Source: JAGTRP01 sp035255045 (GTDB lineage: Bacteria; Pseudomonadota; Gammaproteobacteria; Burkholderiales; Rhodocyclaceae). From it: a DNA stretch of 64,000 nucleotides. The notes below the pieces were generated by a model. It did no database searches and had not been told where the DNA came from. It was given only the letters and a program-made list of their open reading frames with translations. Position 1 is the first letter of the stretch. Each line of letters opens with the position of its first letter. A program made the translations under genes and the position numbers. The DNA lies in the NCBI GenBank assembly GCA_035255045.1, contig DATFAA010000006.1:82296-146295 (forward strand), in the 5' to 3' direction. Of the stretch, positions 8,835-19,311 are shown piece after piece.

Positions 8835-10284
8835 TCCCGGCGCCGACTGGCTGGGCGCCTACCGCTTCGGGCCACGCCTCGGCGAGCAGGGGCGGGTGGT
8901 CGCCATCGGCGACGGCATCGTCTGGATCCGCGGCCTGCCCTCCGCGGCCATGGACGAGGTGCTCACCTTGGAAGACGGCAGCCAGGCCCTGGTCTTCCAC
9001 CTGGAGGAGGAACTGCTGGGGGCCATTCTCCTGCGGCAGAGTCCGGCCCTCAGTGCAGGGACGCTTGTGCATCGCTCGGGAGAGCGCCTGAGCATCGGGG
9101 TCGGGGACGGCCTGCTGGGTCGGGTGGTCGACCCGCTCGGCATGCCCCTGGACGGCGGCGAGGCGCCGGAAGCCACGGCCCGCCGCGAACTGGACGTGCC
9201 CTCCCCCCCCATCCTGGCCCGGGATTTCGTGGACCAGCCCCTCTACACCGGCAACAAGATCATCGACACCATCATTCCCATGGGCAAGGGGCAGCGCCAG
9301 CTCATCGTCGGCGACAACGGCGTCGGCAAGACCTCCCTGGCCCTCGATGCGGTCATCAACCAGAAGGGGAAGGCCGTCCATTGCGTCTACGTCGCCATCG
9401 GCCAGAAGCGCTCCAGCGTCATCAACATCATCGAACTGCTGGGGGAATCGGGAGCCCTGGCGAATACCACCGTGGTGGTGGCGGAAGCGACCGCCATGCC
9501 GGGGCTCAAGTACCTGGCCCCCTTCGCCGGCTGCGCCGTGGCCGAGGGCTGGATGTGGCAGGGCAAGGATACCCTGGTGGTCTACGACGATCTCACCACC
9601 CACGCCCGCACCTACCGGGAGTTGTCCCTGCTGCTGCGCCGGCCGCCGGGCCGGGAGGCCTACCCCGGGGACATCTTCTACCTGCACTCCCGCCTGCTCG
9701 AGCGCTCCACCCGCCTGGCCCCGGTGCACGGCGGTGGCAGCATGACCGCCCTGCCCCTGGTGGAAACCGAGCAGGGGGAAATCGCCGCCTACATCCCCAC
9801 CAACCTGGTCTCCATCACCGACGGCCAGGTCTACCTGGACCAGAACCTCTTCGCCGCCGGCTTCCTGCCGGCCATCGACGTCACCCGCTCGGTGTCCCGC
9901 ATCGGCGGCCAGGCCCAGCATCCCCGCATCAAGGAGGAGGCCGGGCGCATGAAGCTGGACTACCTGCAGTTCCTGGAACTGGAGGTGTTCACCCGCTTCG
10001 GCTCCCAGCTGGAGGCTTCCATGGAAGCCAAGATCCGGCGCGGCCGGGTGCTGCGGGAGATTTTCCGCCAGGAGCGGCTGGCGCCCATGGCCATCGAGTT
10101 CCAGCTGGCCTGGATGGTGGCCTATAACGAAGGGCTGTTCGATGCCTTGGCTACCCGCGCCATTCCCCAATGCCTCAGCCATCTGGCCGAACGGGTGGCT
10201 CATAGCCCGCTGAGCTTGGAGGATAAGAGGGTCGACTGGCAGCAGGCCGTCAGCGGGTGGATGCAGGAGGTGGCGGTGCCATGA
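8821..10284 (+). CDS. atpA: N-type F1Fo-ATPase alpha subunit
   Basis: Nucleotide-binding alpha subunit, 487 residues from the GTG at 8821. This start is chosen because GAGG lies 6 bases upstream. An in-frame TTG at 8806 is an alternative. It overlaps atpF by 14 bp. Walker A is GDNGVGKT, then AIGQKRSSV, LVVYDDLTTHARTYRELSLLLRRPPGREAYPGDIFYLHSRLLER and the alpha-type ISITDGQ-like segment LVSITDGQVYLD. The N-terminus is short, consistent with N-type alpha subunits. Confidence 0.92.
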   Translation: MKAADPGADWLGAYRFGPRLGEQGRVVAIGDGIVWIRGLPSAAMDEVLTLEDGSQALVFHLEEELLGAILLRQSPALSAGTLVHRSGERLSIGVGDGLLGRVVDPLGMPLDGGEAPEATARRELDVPSPPILARDFVDQPLYTGNKIIDTIIPMGKGQRQLIVGDNGVGKTSLALDAVINQKGKAVHCVYVAIGQKRSSVINIIELLGESGALANTTVVVAEATAMPGLKYLAPFAGCAVAEGWMWQGKDTLVVYDDLTTHARTYRELSLLLRRPPGREAYPGDIFYLHSRLLERSTRLAPVHGGGSMTALPLVETEQGEIAAYIPTNLVSITDGQVYLDQNLFAAGFLPAIDVTRSVSRIGGQAQHPRIKEEAGRMKLDYLQFLELEVFTRFGSQLEASMEAKIRRGRVLREIFRQERLAPMAIEFQLAWMVAYNEGLFDALATRAIPQCLSHLAERVAHSPLSLEDKRVDWQQAVSGWMQEVAVP

Positions 10285-11168
10285 GCAAACGCCTGCAAAT
10301 CCAGAAGCATCTCCGTGTGCTGGAGGAGATCGGCGGCATCATGGGGGCGATGAAGAACATCGCCCTGATCGAGACCCACAAGCTGGCCCGCTTTCTCGCC
10401 TACCAGCACCGGGTCCTGGCCGGCATCGAGGTGGCGGCGGCGGATTTCCTGGGACACTATCCGGCGATGGCCCCGCCTGCGGCCCCTTCCCCTTCCGGCA
10501 TCGTGGTCGCCATCGGCTCTCAAAGGGGGTTCTGCGGCGACTTCAACGAGTCCCTCGCCCAGGCGGTCCGCCGGCACCGCCAGCAGCTGGGCGACGAAAG
10601 ATCCCGGGTGGTGGTGGTCGGTCGCCGTCTCGCCACCAAATTGAACCGCGACCCGAATATCGCCGCCGCCTTCGATGGCCCCAGTGTCTCCGAGGAGGTC
10701 CAGCCGGTCCTGCAGCGGGTCATGGAAACCTTGAGCGATCTTCAGGCCCGGGCCGCCCACCCCCTGGCCATCTCGGTCTTCGTCCATCGCGAAGGGGAAA
10801 GCGAGGTGAGCGCCCGCTCCATCCTGCCCGCTCCGCATCCCGGACGGGCCGCCCCGCGACATCCTTGTCCGCCCTTGCTGAATGTGGCGCCTCAGGCATT
10901 TTTCGCTGAGTTGGCCCGCCACTACCTTTGGGCCCAGATGCACGACGTGTTCTACGGCTCGCTGATGGCAGAAAACCGTCGCCGCCTCCAGCACCTCGAA
11001 GGTGCGATGCAACGCATGGAAGAGAAGTCGGATGACCTGCAGCGCCGCTGCAACTTGCTGCGCCAGGAGGAAATCACAGAAGAAATCGAAGTCATCATGC
11101 TGAGCAACGACGCCCTGCAGAAGTCGCTACGCACCAAGATGAACGGCCCTGCCAGCACGACCAATTGA
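10281..11168 (+). CDS. atpG: N-type F1Fo-ATPase gamma subunit
   Basis: 295-residue central-stalk subunit, starting with the ATGA overlap at the atpA stop. N-terminal LRVLEEIGGIMGAMKNIALIE and the C-terminal helix DLQRRCNLLRQEEITEEIEVIMLSNDAL form the antiparallel coiled coil. The central Rossmann-like part contains GSQRGFCGDFNESL. It closes the atpDCQBEFAG set. Codon use and GC content fall slightly near the 3' end compared with the very GC-rich earlier genes. Confidence 0.9.
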   Translation: MSKRLQIQKHLRVLEEIGGIMGAMKNIALIETHKLARFLAYQHRVLAGIEVAAADFLGHYPAMAPPAAPSPSGIVVAIGSQRGFCGDFNESLAQAVRRHRQQLGDERSRVVVVGRRLATKLNRDPNIAAAFDGPSVSEEVQPVLQRVMETLSDLQARAAHPLAISVFVHREGESEVSARSILPAPHPGRAAPRHPCPPLLNVAPQAFFAELARHYLWAQMHDVFYGSLMAENRRRLQHLEGAMQRMEEKSDDLQRRCNLLRQEEITEEIEVIMLSNDALQKSLRTKMNGPASTTN

Positions 11169-11176
11169 GATAAGCC

Positions 11177-11914
11177 GTGGAAAATGCCCTCTCCTGCATC
11201 CATTGCGGCACACACGCCACCGATCGCCTGTACGCTCGCCTTGCCGCCGGCTGCACTTGCGAGGAATGCCTATTGGCCCACTGCAAGCAGGCGGCCTGTA
11301 TGGGCGATGATCCCTATGAGCTGCTGGCGGAAGCCCTGGCGGCAGCACTCGACCTGCGGGAACACCAGACCGGCCAGCACTCGAAGCGCGTCGCCTGCCA
11401 TACCCTGGTGCTCGCGAGACGCTTCTACGCTGATCCGACCATTCTGCGGCAGGTGTACTGGGGCAGCCTGCTGCACGACATCGGCAAGATTGGCGTACCC
11501 GACGCCATCCTACTGAAGTCCGGGCGGCTCACCGAAGACGAGTGGGCCATCATGCGTCGGCACCCGGCCACCGGGTACGAGATTCTGGCCAAAGTGCCGC
11601 ACCTCTCGATCGCCGCCGAAATCGTGCTCTGCCACGAGGAGCGCTTCGATGGCTCGGGCTATCCCCGCGGCCTGCAAGGCGATGGAATCCCCCTGGTTGC
11701 CCGCCTGTTCGCAGTGATCGACACCTTGGACGCCATGACCTCCAATCGCCCCTACCGACAAGGGCTCGATTTTGACACGGCGAAAACCGAGATTTCCCGA
11801 ATGTCCGGAATCCAGTTCGATCCGGTTGCGGTAGAGGCCTTCCTCGCGGAAGAGGGCCCTCTGCGGGAGATGGCGGCCCTCCAGTGTGTGCAGCCGAACC
11901 TTACCGAAATGTAA
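11177..11914 (+). CDS. HD-GYP domain protein with N-terminal Cys-rich motif
   Basis: 245 residues from a GTG start, 8 bp after atpG. The HD-GYP domain includes HxxR-type residues, HDIGKIGVPDAIL (His100-Asp101), HPATGYEIL, HEERFDGSGYPRGL and IDTLDAMTSNRPYR. These are the metal ligands and GYP signature of c-di-GMP (or c-GAMP) phosphodiesterases. Before it, residues 7-41 carry seven cysteines (CIHC, CTCEEC, HCK, C), suggesting a zinc or redox/metal-responsive module. It has no receiver domain. Its position as the last gene of the ATPase cluster suggests that c-di-GMP turnover is coupled to the metal/energy response; this is inference. Confidence 0.88.
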   Translation: MENALSCIHCGTHATDRLYARLAAGCTCEECLLAHCKQAACMGDDPYELLAEALAAALDLREHQTGQHSKRVACHTLVLARRFYADPTILRQVYWGSLLHDIGKIGVPDAILLKSGRLTEDEWAIMRRHPATGYEILAKVPHLSIAAEIVLCHEERFDGSGYPRGLQGDGIPLVARLFAVIDTLDAMTSNRPYRQGLDFDTAKTEISRMSGIQFDPVAVEAFLAEEGPLREMAALQCVQPNLTEM

Positions 11915-11989
11915 TCCGCCAGCCATGCCCCTGTCGGCGCCCGGGGCCTAGATTGGTTGTGAGCAAGAGACGTAGAGAAAGGAAGCGCC

Positions 11990-12235
11990 ATGGCCACCGA
12001 TCATCGTCTTATGGAACGCCAAGCCAAACGGGCAACGATTGCCTGGATGGTGTTTGCCATCCTCGCGGCCTTCTATCTGTGGACCGAGCACCGGGCACAT
12101 CTGCTGGGCATCCTGCCGTTCGTCCTGTTGCTGTCCTGCCCGCTGATGCATTTGTTCATGCATCACGGGCATCGGCACGAGCACAGCAATCTCCCGCCCA
12201 CCGATCGCACTGACGGTAAGGGAGAGTCCAAGTGA
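11990..12235 (+). CDS. DUF2933 small membrane protein
   Basis: 81 residues with one or two membrane helices (IAWMVFAILAAFYLWTEHRAHLLGILPFVLLLSCPLMHLFMHHGH) and a His-rich tail (HHGHRHEH). The PFVLLLSCPLMHLFMHHGH block is the DUF2933 signature, a family commonly found next to copper/heavy-metal genes. GAAAGGAAG precedes the ATG. It overlaps the next gene by GTGA. A metal-binding role for the His/Met-rich end is plausible but unproven. Confidence 0.8.
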   Translation: MATDHRLMERQAKRATIAWMVFAILAAFYLWTEHRAHLLGILPFVLLLSCPLMHLFMHHGHRHEHSNLPPTDRTDGKGESK

Positions 12236-12881
12236 CGGATGGCTCGTCCGATTACGGCCTGTGGTCGCTGGTGTTGGTGAATTCGCTGTTCTTCATCGCT
12301 TTCGCCTTCAGCTTCTACCGGCCCCGGACCCGGCGGGACTGGCGCACTTTCGGCCTGTACTCGGCCTTCATCGTGGCGCTCTTTACCGAGATGTACGGGT
12401 TCCCGCTCACCATCTATCTGCTTTCCGGCTGGCTGGCCAAGCACTACCCCGGCATCGATTTCCTGTCCCACGACGCGGGCCATCTGCTGGAAATGCTGTT
12501 CGGTTGGAAGGCCAATCCCCATTTCGGCCCCTTCCACCTCCTGAGCCAAGTGTTCATCCTTGGCGGCTTCTGGTTGCTGGCCCGCGCCTGGAACGTGCTT
12601 TATCGCGCCCAACGCGAGAGGAGATTGGCGGTCACCGGCCCCTATGTCCATGTGCGCCATCCCCAATATGCCGCCTTTGTCCTGATCATGTTCGGTTTCC
12701 TGCTGCAATGGCCCACCTTGCCGACTTTGGTGATGTTTCCCATCCTCGTCGCCGTCTATACCCGCCTGGCCAAAAATGAGGAACGGGAGGTTCTGGAGAT
12801 TTTTGGGGACGCCTACCGCGATTACCAGCAGCACACGCCTGCATTTATCCCGGATCTGGGCAAACTGGTAAGGAAAACGCC

Positions 12882-12885
<4 letters not shown>
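12232..12885 (+). CDS. ICMT-family (isoprenylcysteine carboxyl methyltransferase-like) membrane protein
   Basis: 217 residues, several membrane helices, starting with GTG that overlaps the DUF2933 stop. The C-terminal region with GPYVHVRHPQYAAFVLIMFGFLLQWPT and EEREVLEIFGDAYRDYQQHTPAFIP is the SAM-dependent methyltransferase core of ICMT/PEMT-like bacterial proteins. The substrate is unknown. Bacterial homologues often sit beside P-type ATPases and DUF2933 genes, as here. The stop overlaps the next start by ATGA, giving a tightly coupled three-gene unit. Confidence 0.8.
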
Positions 12886-15203
<2,318 letters not shown>

Positions 15204-15206
15204 CGC

Positions 15207-16409
15207 TCAGCGCCACCCCACGCCGGCCGCCGCGGCGCAGAGCACGACCACCGCCCAGGGCGGCACCCGCCAGAAGGCCAGGAGCAGGAAGGCGGCCGCC
15301 GCCAGGACGAAGTCCGCCGCCGACAGGATGGCGCTGGTCCACACCGGGTGGTAGAGGGCCGCCAGCAGGAGGCCGACCACGGCGGCATTGACTCCCAGCA
15401 TGGCCCGCTGCACGGCGGGATGGCGGCGCACGCCTTCCCAAAGGGGCAGGGCCCCGATCACCAGCAGGAAGCCGGGCAGGAAGATGCCGGCCAGGGCGAT
15501 GGCCGCCCCCGCCCAGCCGTTCGGGCTCTGGGTGGAAACGGCGCCCAGGTAGGCGGCGAAGGTGAACAGGGGGCCGGGGACCGCCTGGGCGGCGCCGTAG
15601 CCGGCGAGGAAGGCGTCGTTGGACACCCAGCCGGCGGGCACCACCTCGGCCTGGAGCAGCGGCAGGACCACGTGCCCGCCCCCGAAGACCAGGGCACCGG
15701 CCCGGTAGAAGCTGTCGAACAGCTGCAGGGCGTAGCCGCCGCCATGGCTGGCCAGCGCCGGCAGGAGGACCAGCAGTGCCGCCCAGGCCAGGAGGGAGGC
15801 AATGCCGGTCCCTTTGCCGAGGCGGACGGAAAGCGGGCTGTGGGGCAGCGTGCCGGCGGGGGAAAGCCACAGCCAGCCGGCCAGGCCGCCCGCCACGATG
15901 ACGGCGACCTGCCCCGCCGCGCCGGGAATCCAGGTGACGAAGGCGGCCGCCGCCACCGCCACGGTGGCCCGCAGCCGGTCCGGGCACAGGCTCTTGCCCA
16001 TGCCCCAGAGGGCCTGGGCGACCACCGCCACTGCGACGACCTTGAGGCCATGGAGCCAGGGGCCGGCGGCGCCGCCCAGGCCGGTGAAGGCCAGGGCGAA
16101 GAGCACCAGGGCGATGGCGGAGGGCAAGGTGAAGCCCAGCCAGGCGGCAAGCGCCCCCCGCAAGCCGCCCCGGAGGAGCCCCAGGGCGATGCCCACCTGG
16201 CTGCTGGCCGGTCCCGGCAGGAACTGGCAGAGGGCCACCAGGTCGGCATAGGCATGGTCGTCCAGCCACTGCCGGCGCTTGACGAACTCCTCCCGGAAAT
16301 AGCCCAGGTGGGCCACCGGACCGCCGAAACTGGTGAGTCCGAGGCGCAGGAAGATGAGGAGGATGTCGAGGAAGGAAAATCGGGGAGCGGGGGGGATGTC
16401 TGAGGTCAT
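15207..16409 (-). CDS. chrA: Chromate efflux transporter ChrA
   Basis: 400-residue inner-membrane transporter with two homologous CHR halves. The N-terminal half has LGLTSFGGPVAHLGYFREEFVKRRQWL and LCQFLPGPASSQVGIALG; the C-terminal half has AGALVFGGGHVVLPLLQ and GYGAAQAVPGPLFTFAAYLG. This two-domain length is typical of proteobacterial ChrA, which expels chromate by chromate/proton antiport. It converges on the P-type ATPase gene with a 3-bp gap, extending the metal-resistance block. Confidence 0.92.
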   Translation of the reverse strand: MTSDIPPAPRFSFLDILLIFLRLGLTSFGGPVAHLGYFREEFVKRRQWLDDHAYADLVALCQFLPGPASSQVGIALGLLRGGLRGALAAWLGFTLPSAIALVLFALAFTGLGGAAGPWLHGLKVVAVAVVAQALWGMGKSLCPDRLRATVAVAAAAFVTWIPGAAGQVAVIVAGGLAGWLWLSPAGTLPHSPLSVRLGKGTGIASLLAWAALLVLLPALASHGGGYALQLFDSFYRAGALVFGGGHVVLPLLQAEVVPAGWVSNDAFLAGYGAAQAVPGPLFTFAAYLGAVSTQSPNGWAGAAIALAGIFLPGFLLVIGALPLWEGVRRHPAVQRAMLGVNAAVVGLLLAALYHPVWTSAILSAADFVLAAAAFLLLAFWRVPPWAVVVLCAAAAGVGWR

Positions 16410-16549
16410 GCCGTCGGGTTGGGTCGTTCCATCCCCGGATCGTAATTCGACGGCGGCGGCAGTGCCAGAGGCGTCCGGCTCAGGGGCCGTGGCGGGCCCG
16501 AAACGGCAACGGCTCCCGCAGGAGCCGCTCCGTCCGGGCGCTGGCGGTC

Positions 16550-16921
16550 TTACATCCCCTTGCGCGCCTCGTAGAGGCCGTGGCCGCCGAGCCCTTCCTC
16601 GTGGTTGTTCAGGCCCCGATCCAGGGCCTTGTCGGCCTGCCGCTGCATGGCCAGCTGGTCCGGGCTGGCAGGCTTCATCTTCTGCAGCTCGTAGAGGCCG
16701 TGGCCGCCGACACCCTCGCTGTGATTGGCGACGTCCCGGTCCCAGTTCTTCTGGTGCTCCCGTTCCGCCTTCAGGGTTTCCGGCGTGGAGGCCTGCTGGC
16801 TGACGTGGGCCAGCCAGTGCAGGCTGCCGGCCTCGGAGTAGTCCTCATGGGCGACGGCGACGCCGGCGGTACCGGCGGCGAAGAGAGCGATCAGGGTGAG
16901 GGTTGCGAATTTGGCTTTCAT
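16550..16921 (-). CDS. Secreted protein with two GGHGLYE repeats
   Basis: 123 residues with a clear signal peptide (KFATLTLIALFAAGTAGVAVA, cleavage near AHA/HED). The mature part is hydrophilic and carries two imperfect repeats, NHSEGVGGHGLYELQKM (about 68-84) and NHEEGLGGHGLYEARKGM (about 106-123), each preceded by a D-R/D-rich helix. I do not recognise a named family. The paired NHxEGxGGHGLYE units with His and Glu could bind metal in the periplasm, which would fit the neighbouring metal genes, but nothing shows this directly. AGGAGAAC precedes the ATG. Confidence 0.75.
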   Translation of the reverse strand: MKAKFATLTLIALFAAGTAGVAVAHEDYSEAGSLHWLAHVSQQASTPETLKAEREHQKNWDRDVANHSEGVGGHGLYELQKMKPASPDQLAMQRQADKALDRGLNNHEEGLGGHGLYEARKGM

Positions 16922-17055
16922 GGTGTTCTCCTAGAGTAATCACTTTGTCTGGTTCGGACTTCTGCGTTTCGTCCTACCGTGATCCCATCTTAGGAAACCG
17001 CCCCCGACGGGAAGGTGACGGGGCAATTACAGTTGCGTCAGCTGGAGAACCGGCC

Positions 17056-18219
17056 TCAGGCCTGGCCGCCGGAGGCCTTGCCCGGGGGCAGGACGGCGCC
17101 GCGCTTGAACAGCATGGCGTGGCGCATCATGCGGCAGACGCCGTCCAGGCCCGGATAGAGGGTGGCGGCGGTGAGGCCCATGAAGGCCAGGTCCTCCAGG
17201 GCCTCGCTGGCGCTGGCCACGGGGACGTCGGCGGCGATCAGGGCATGGCGGCCGCTCTCCTGCTCCAGCCGGCAGACGAAGCTTTCCACTTCGGCGACGT
17301 TGGTGATCAGGAAGAGCCCCTGCTGGGCATAGAGCCGCGGGTTGTTGCGGGGGGAGATGGAGAGGGAAGCGACGTAGGGCCGGACCCGGGGCAACTCCAC
17401 CACCGGCGAGGAACTGGCCTTGACGAATCCCCGGGTCAGCCCGTAGATGCGCACGTGGGATGCGTCCGGCCGCATTTCGGCGAATTCGAGGGCGTCGGAG
17501 AAGGCGAAGAAGGCGGCGATGTAGGGCGAGCTGGTCCAGTCCAGGAGGGGCGTGGGCAGGCCGTGGTGCTGGGCGAGGCCGAGGAGGATGGAGTAGTCGT
17601 TCTCGTCGTCCAGGTCGAAGCGCATGCCGGAAACCGCTTCGGCGTGGTCGCGGAATTGCAGCAATGTTTCCAGGCAATATCTCTCCAGGCGATGGCGGCC
17701 GGCCCGGTGCAGGCTGGTGCGCAGGCGGAAGCGGCTGTTGCCGTGGCCCCGGTAGGCGACGGCGTCCCCCTCCTCCCGGCTGCGGGTGGCCCAGGCCTTG
17801 AACCCGGCCCAGTCGGCGCATTTCTCCGGCACCACCTCGCCCGTGCCGATGGTCCTGGCGAGGCCGATGCGCCCGCCCTTGCCGGCGCCGCTGCGCCATT
17901 CCCCGGCCAGGCCGTCGTCCTGGGGGCGCAGGGTGGCGCGGAAGCCCTCCAGTTGCGGGGCGCTGTCCGGCCCGGCGGCGCGCAGGCCGAAGCCGCCGTT
18001 GGGATTGGCGTGGTAGATGGTGGCCGGCTCCAGCTCCAGGGTGCCGTCGTCGGCGCGGCGGCAGCGGGCCAGCAGGGCCCCGGGCGGGGTGCGCTCGCCC
18101 CACCAGTGGAGGACGGCCTCGGCCGGGCGGTCGGTGTCCAGGCACAGCATGGCGCCGGCGGTCTCGCCGTCCATCTCGATGCTGCCGAACTGCTGGGGAT
18201 GAATCTCTTGCTCTGCCAT
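17056..18219 (-). CDS. FRG-domain protein
   Basis: 387 residues. The central part, YRGHGNSRFRLRTSLHR with an R-rich helix and later HHGLPTPLLDWTSSPYIAAFFAF, is the FRG domain named for its conserved (Y)RG. Related domains occur in toxins and phage-defence proteins and are thought to have ADP-ribosyltransferase-like or nuclease-associated roles. The N-terminal ~130 residues form a separate beta-rich domain (AMLCLDTDRPAEAVLHWWGERTPPGALLARC) that I cannot name. It has no obvious partner: the neighbours are a secreted protein and Hsp20 genes. Confidence 0.75.
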   Translation of the reverse strand: MAEQEIHPQQFGSIEMDGETAGAMLCLDTDRPAEAVLHWWGERTPPGALLARCRRADDGTLELEPATIYHANPNGGFGLRAAGPDSAPQLEGFRATLRPQDDGLAGEWRSGAGKGGRIGLARTIGTGEVVPEKCADWAGFKAWATRSREEGDAVAYRGHGNSRFRLRTSLHRAGRHRLERYCLETLLQFRDHAEAVSGMRFDLDDENDYSILLGLAQHHGLPTPLLDWTSSPYIAAFFAFSDALEFAEMRPDASHVRIYGLTRGFVKASSSPVVELPRVRPYVASLSISPRNNPRLYAQQGLFLITNVAEVESFVCRLEQESGRHALIAADVPVASASEALEDLAFMGLTAATLYPGLDGVCRMMRHAMLFKRGAVLPPGKASGGQA

Positions 18220-18307
18220 GGCCCACGGATTCCACGCGACCGCTATGGCTGAGTGTCGGATTCGCCCCGCCGGGTTTCACATTTCGGCGGGGCGGGCAGG
18301 CCCGGGA

Positions 18308-18688
18308 TCAGGCCACCTTGATCTCAATCTTGCGGGGCTGGGCATGCTCGGCCTTGGGGATCCGCAGCTTCAGCACGCCGTGCTTGAACTCGGCGGTGAC
18401 CTTCTCGCTGTCCAGTTCCTTGGACAGAGTGAAGACCCGCCGGTAGCGCGGCAGGGAGACCTCGGCATGGCTGGCCGCCATGCCTTCGGGCACGTTCAGC
18501 GCCACCTCGCCTTCGATGACGAGGCTGTCGGCCTCGACCTGCAGGTTCAGCTTCTCCTTGGGCACTCCGGGCAGGTCGGCGTAGAGGATGATGCCGGAGG
18601 CGTCCTCGATGACGTCCACCGGCGGCAGGAGGGCGGCCTCGCGGCGGCTGCCGGTCTCTTGCTTGGTGACTTGGGTGTTGTCGCTCAT
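18308..18688 (-). CDS. Hsp20/alpha-crystallin small heat-shock protein (second copy)
   Basis: 126 residues containing an alpha-crystallin domain (IILYADLPGVPKEKLNLQVEADSLVIEGE ... HAEVSLPRYRRVFTLSKELDSEKVTAEFKHGVLKLRIPK). ATP-independent holdase in the cytoplasm. It has a short N-terminal arm and lacks a clear IxI C-terminal motif (ends IEIKVA). It lies 15 bp downstream of the other Hsp20 gene in the same operon. The two proteins differ clearly in sequence, so this is an old pair, not a recent duplication. Confidence 0.9.
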   Translation of the reverse strand: MSDNTQVTKQETGSRREAALLPPVDVIEDASGIILYADLPGVPKEKLNLQVEADSLVIEGEVALNVPEGMAASHAEVSLPRYRRVFTLSKELDSEKVTAEFKHGVLKLRIPKAEHAQPRKIEIKVA

Positions 18689-18703
18689 GGTCTTCCTCCT
18701 CGC

Positions 18704-19144
18704 TTACTGGACGTTGATGCGGCGCGGCTGGGCCGATTCCCGGCGCTTGACGCTGACGTGCAGGACGCCGTCCCGGTATTCGGCGGTGACGGCATTGGGG
18801 TCGGCGTCGTCCGGCAGGCTGATGACCCGGCGGAAGCGGCCGGCGAAGCGCTCGTTGATGTGGACGGCGGCCTTCTCGTCCTGGGCCGGCAGGTCGGGGG
18901 CGCGCTCACCGGAGAGGGTGAGGACGCCGCGCTCCAGGTTTACCTCAATGGCGGCCGGGTCGAGGCCGGGAGCGAAGGCGTAGATCTCCACCGACTGGGG
19001 GGTGCCGCCCACGTTCAGGGCCGGATAGCCGCCCCGGCCGAAGCCGCGGATGCTGGGACTGTTGTCGAAAGCCTGCTGCATGTCCTGCTGCAGGCGGTCC
19101 AGTTCGGCAAAGACGTCGCGAGGAAACATCGATCGAAACATCAT
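18704..19144 (-). CDS. Hsp20/alpha-crystallin small heat-shock protein (first copy)
   Basis: 146 residues from the ATG at 19144, chosen because AAGGAG (19151-19156) lies 6 bases upstream; an extension to 19171 has no such site. N-terminal FRSMFPRDVFAELDRLQQDMQQAFD is typical of class A bacterial Hsp20. The alpha-crystallin domain follows (VEIYAFAPGLDPAAIEVNLERGVLTLSGE ... FRRVISLPDDADPNAVTAEYRDGVLHVSVKR). It is the first gene of a two-gene Hsp20 operon. Confidence 0.9.
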   Translation of the reverse strand: MMFRSMFPRDVFAELDRLQQDMQQAFDNSPSIRGFGRGGYPALNVGGTPQSVEIYAFAPGLDPAAIEVNLERGVLTLSGERAPDLPAQDEKAAVHINERFAGRFRRVISLPDDADPNAVTAEYRDGVLHVSVKRRESAQPRRINVQ

Positions 19145-19241
19145 TTGATCCTCCTTAGGGGTTGGATTCACCCGGGGCCGGCAACCGGCCCGCGGGCCAC
19201 AGCCCCTAGTTAAGTCTCGCCGCGCAGAATTTCAAGACCGC

Positions 19242-19290
19242 AAAAAGGAACTGCCCGCGGGCCAGGCCGGAGCCTGTGCCGCGGGCAGTT
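19242..19290 (-). terminator. Rho-independent terminator after the multiheme/cytochrome b gene
   Basis: A perfect 12-bp inverted repeat (AACTGCCCGCGG at 19249-19260 with CCGCGGGCAGTT at 19279-19290). Read on the minus strand it is followed by CCTTTTTG. It lies 22 bp beyond the stop of the electron-transfer cluster and would end that transcript. Confidence 0.8.
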
Positions 19291-19311
19291 TCATGGGCCG
19301 TCAGGCCGCGC

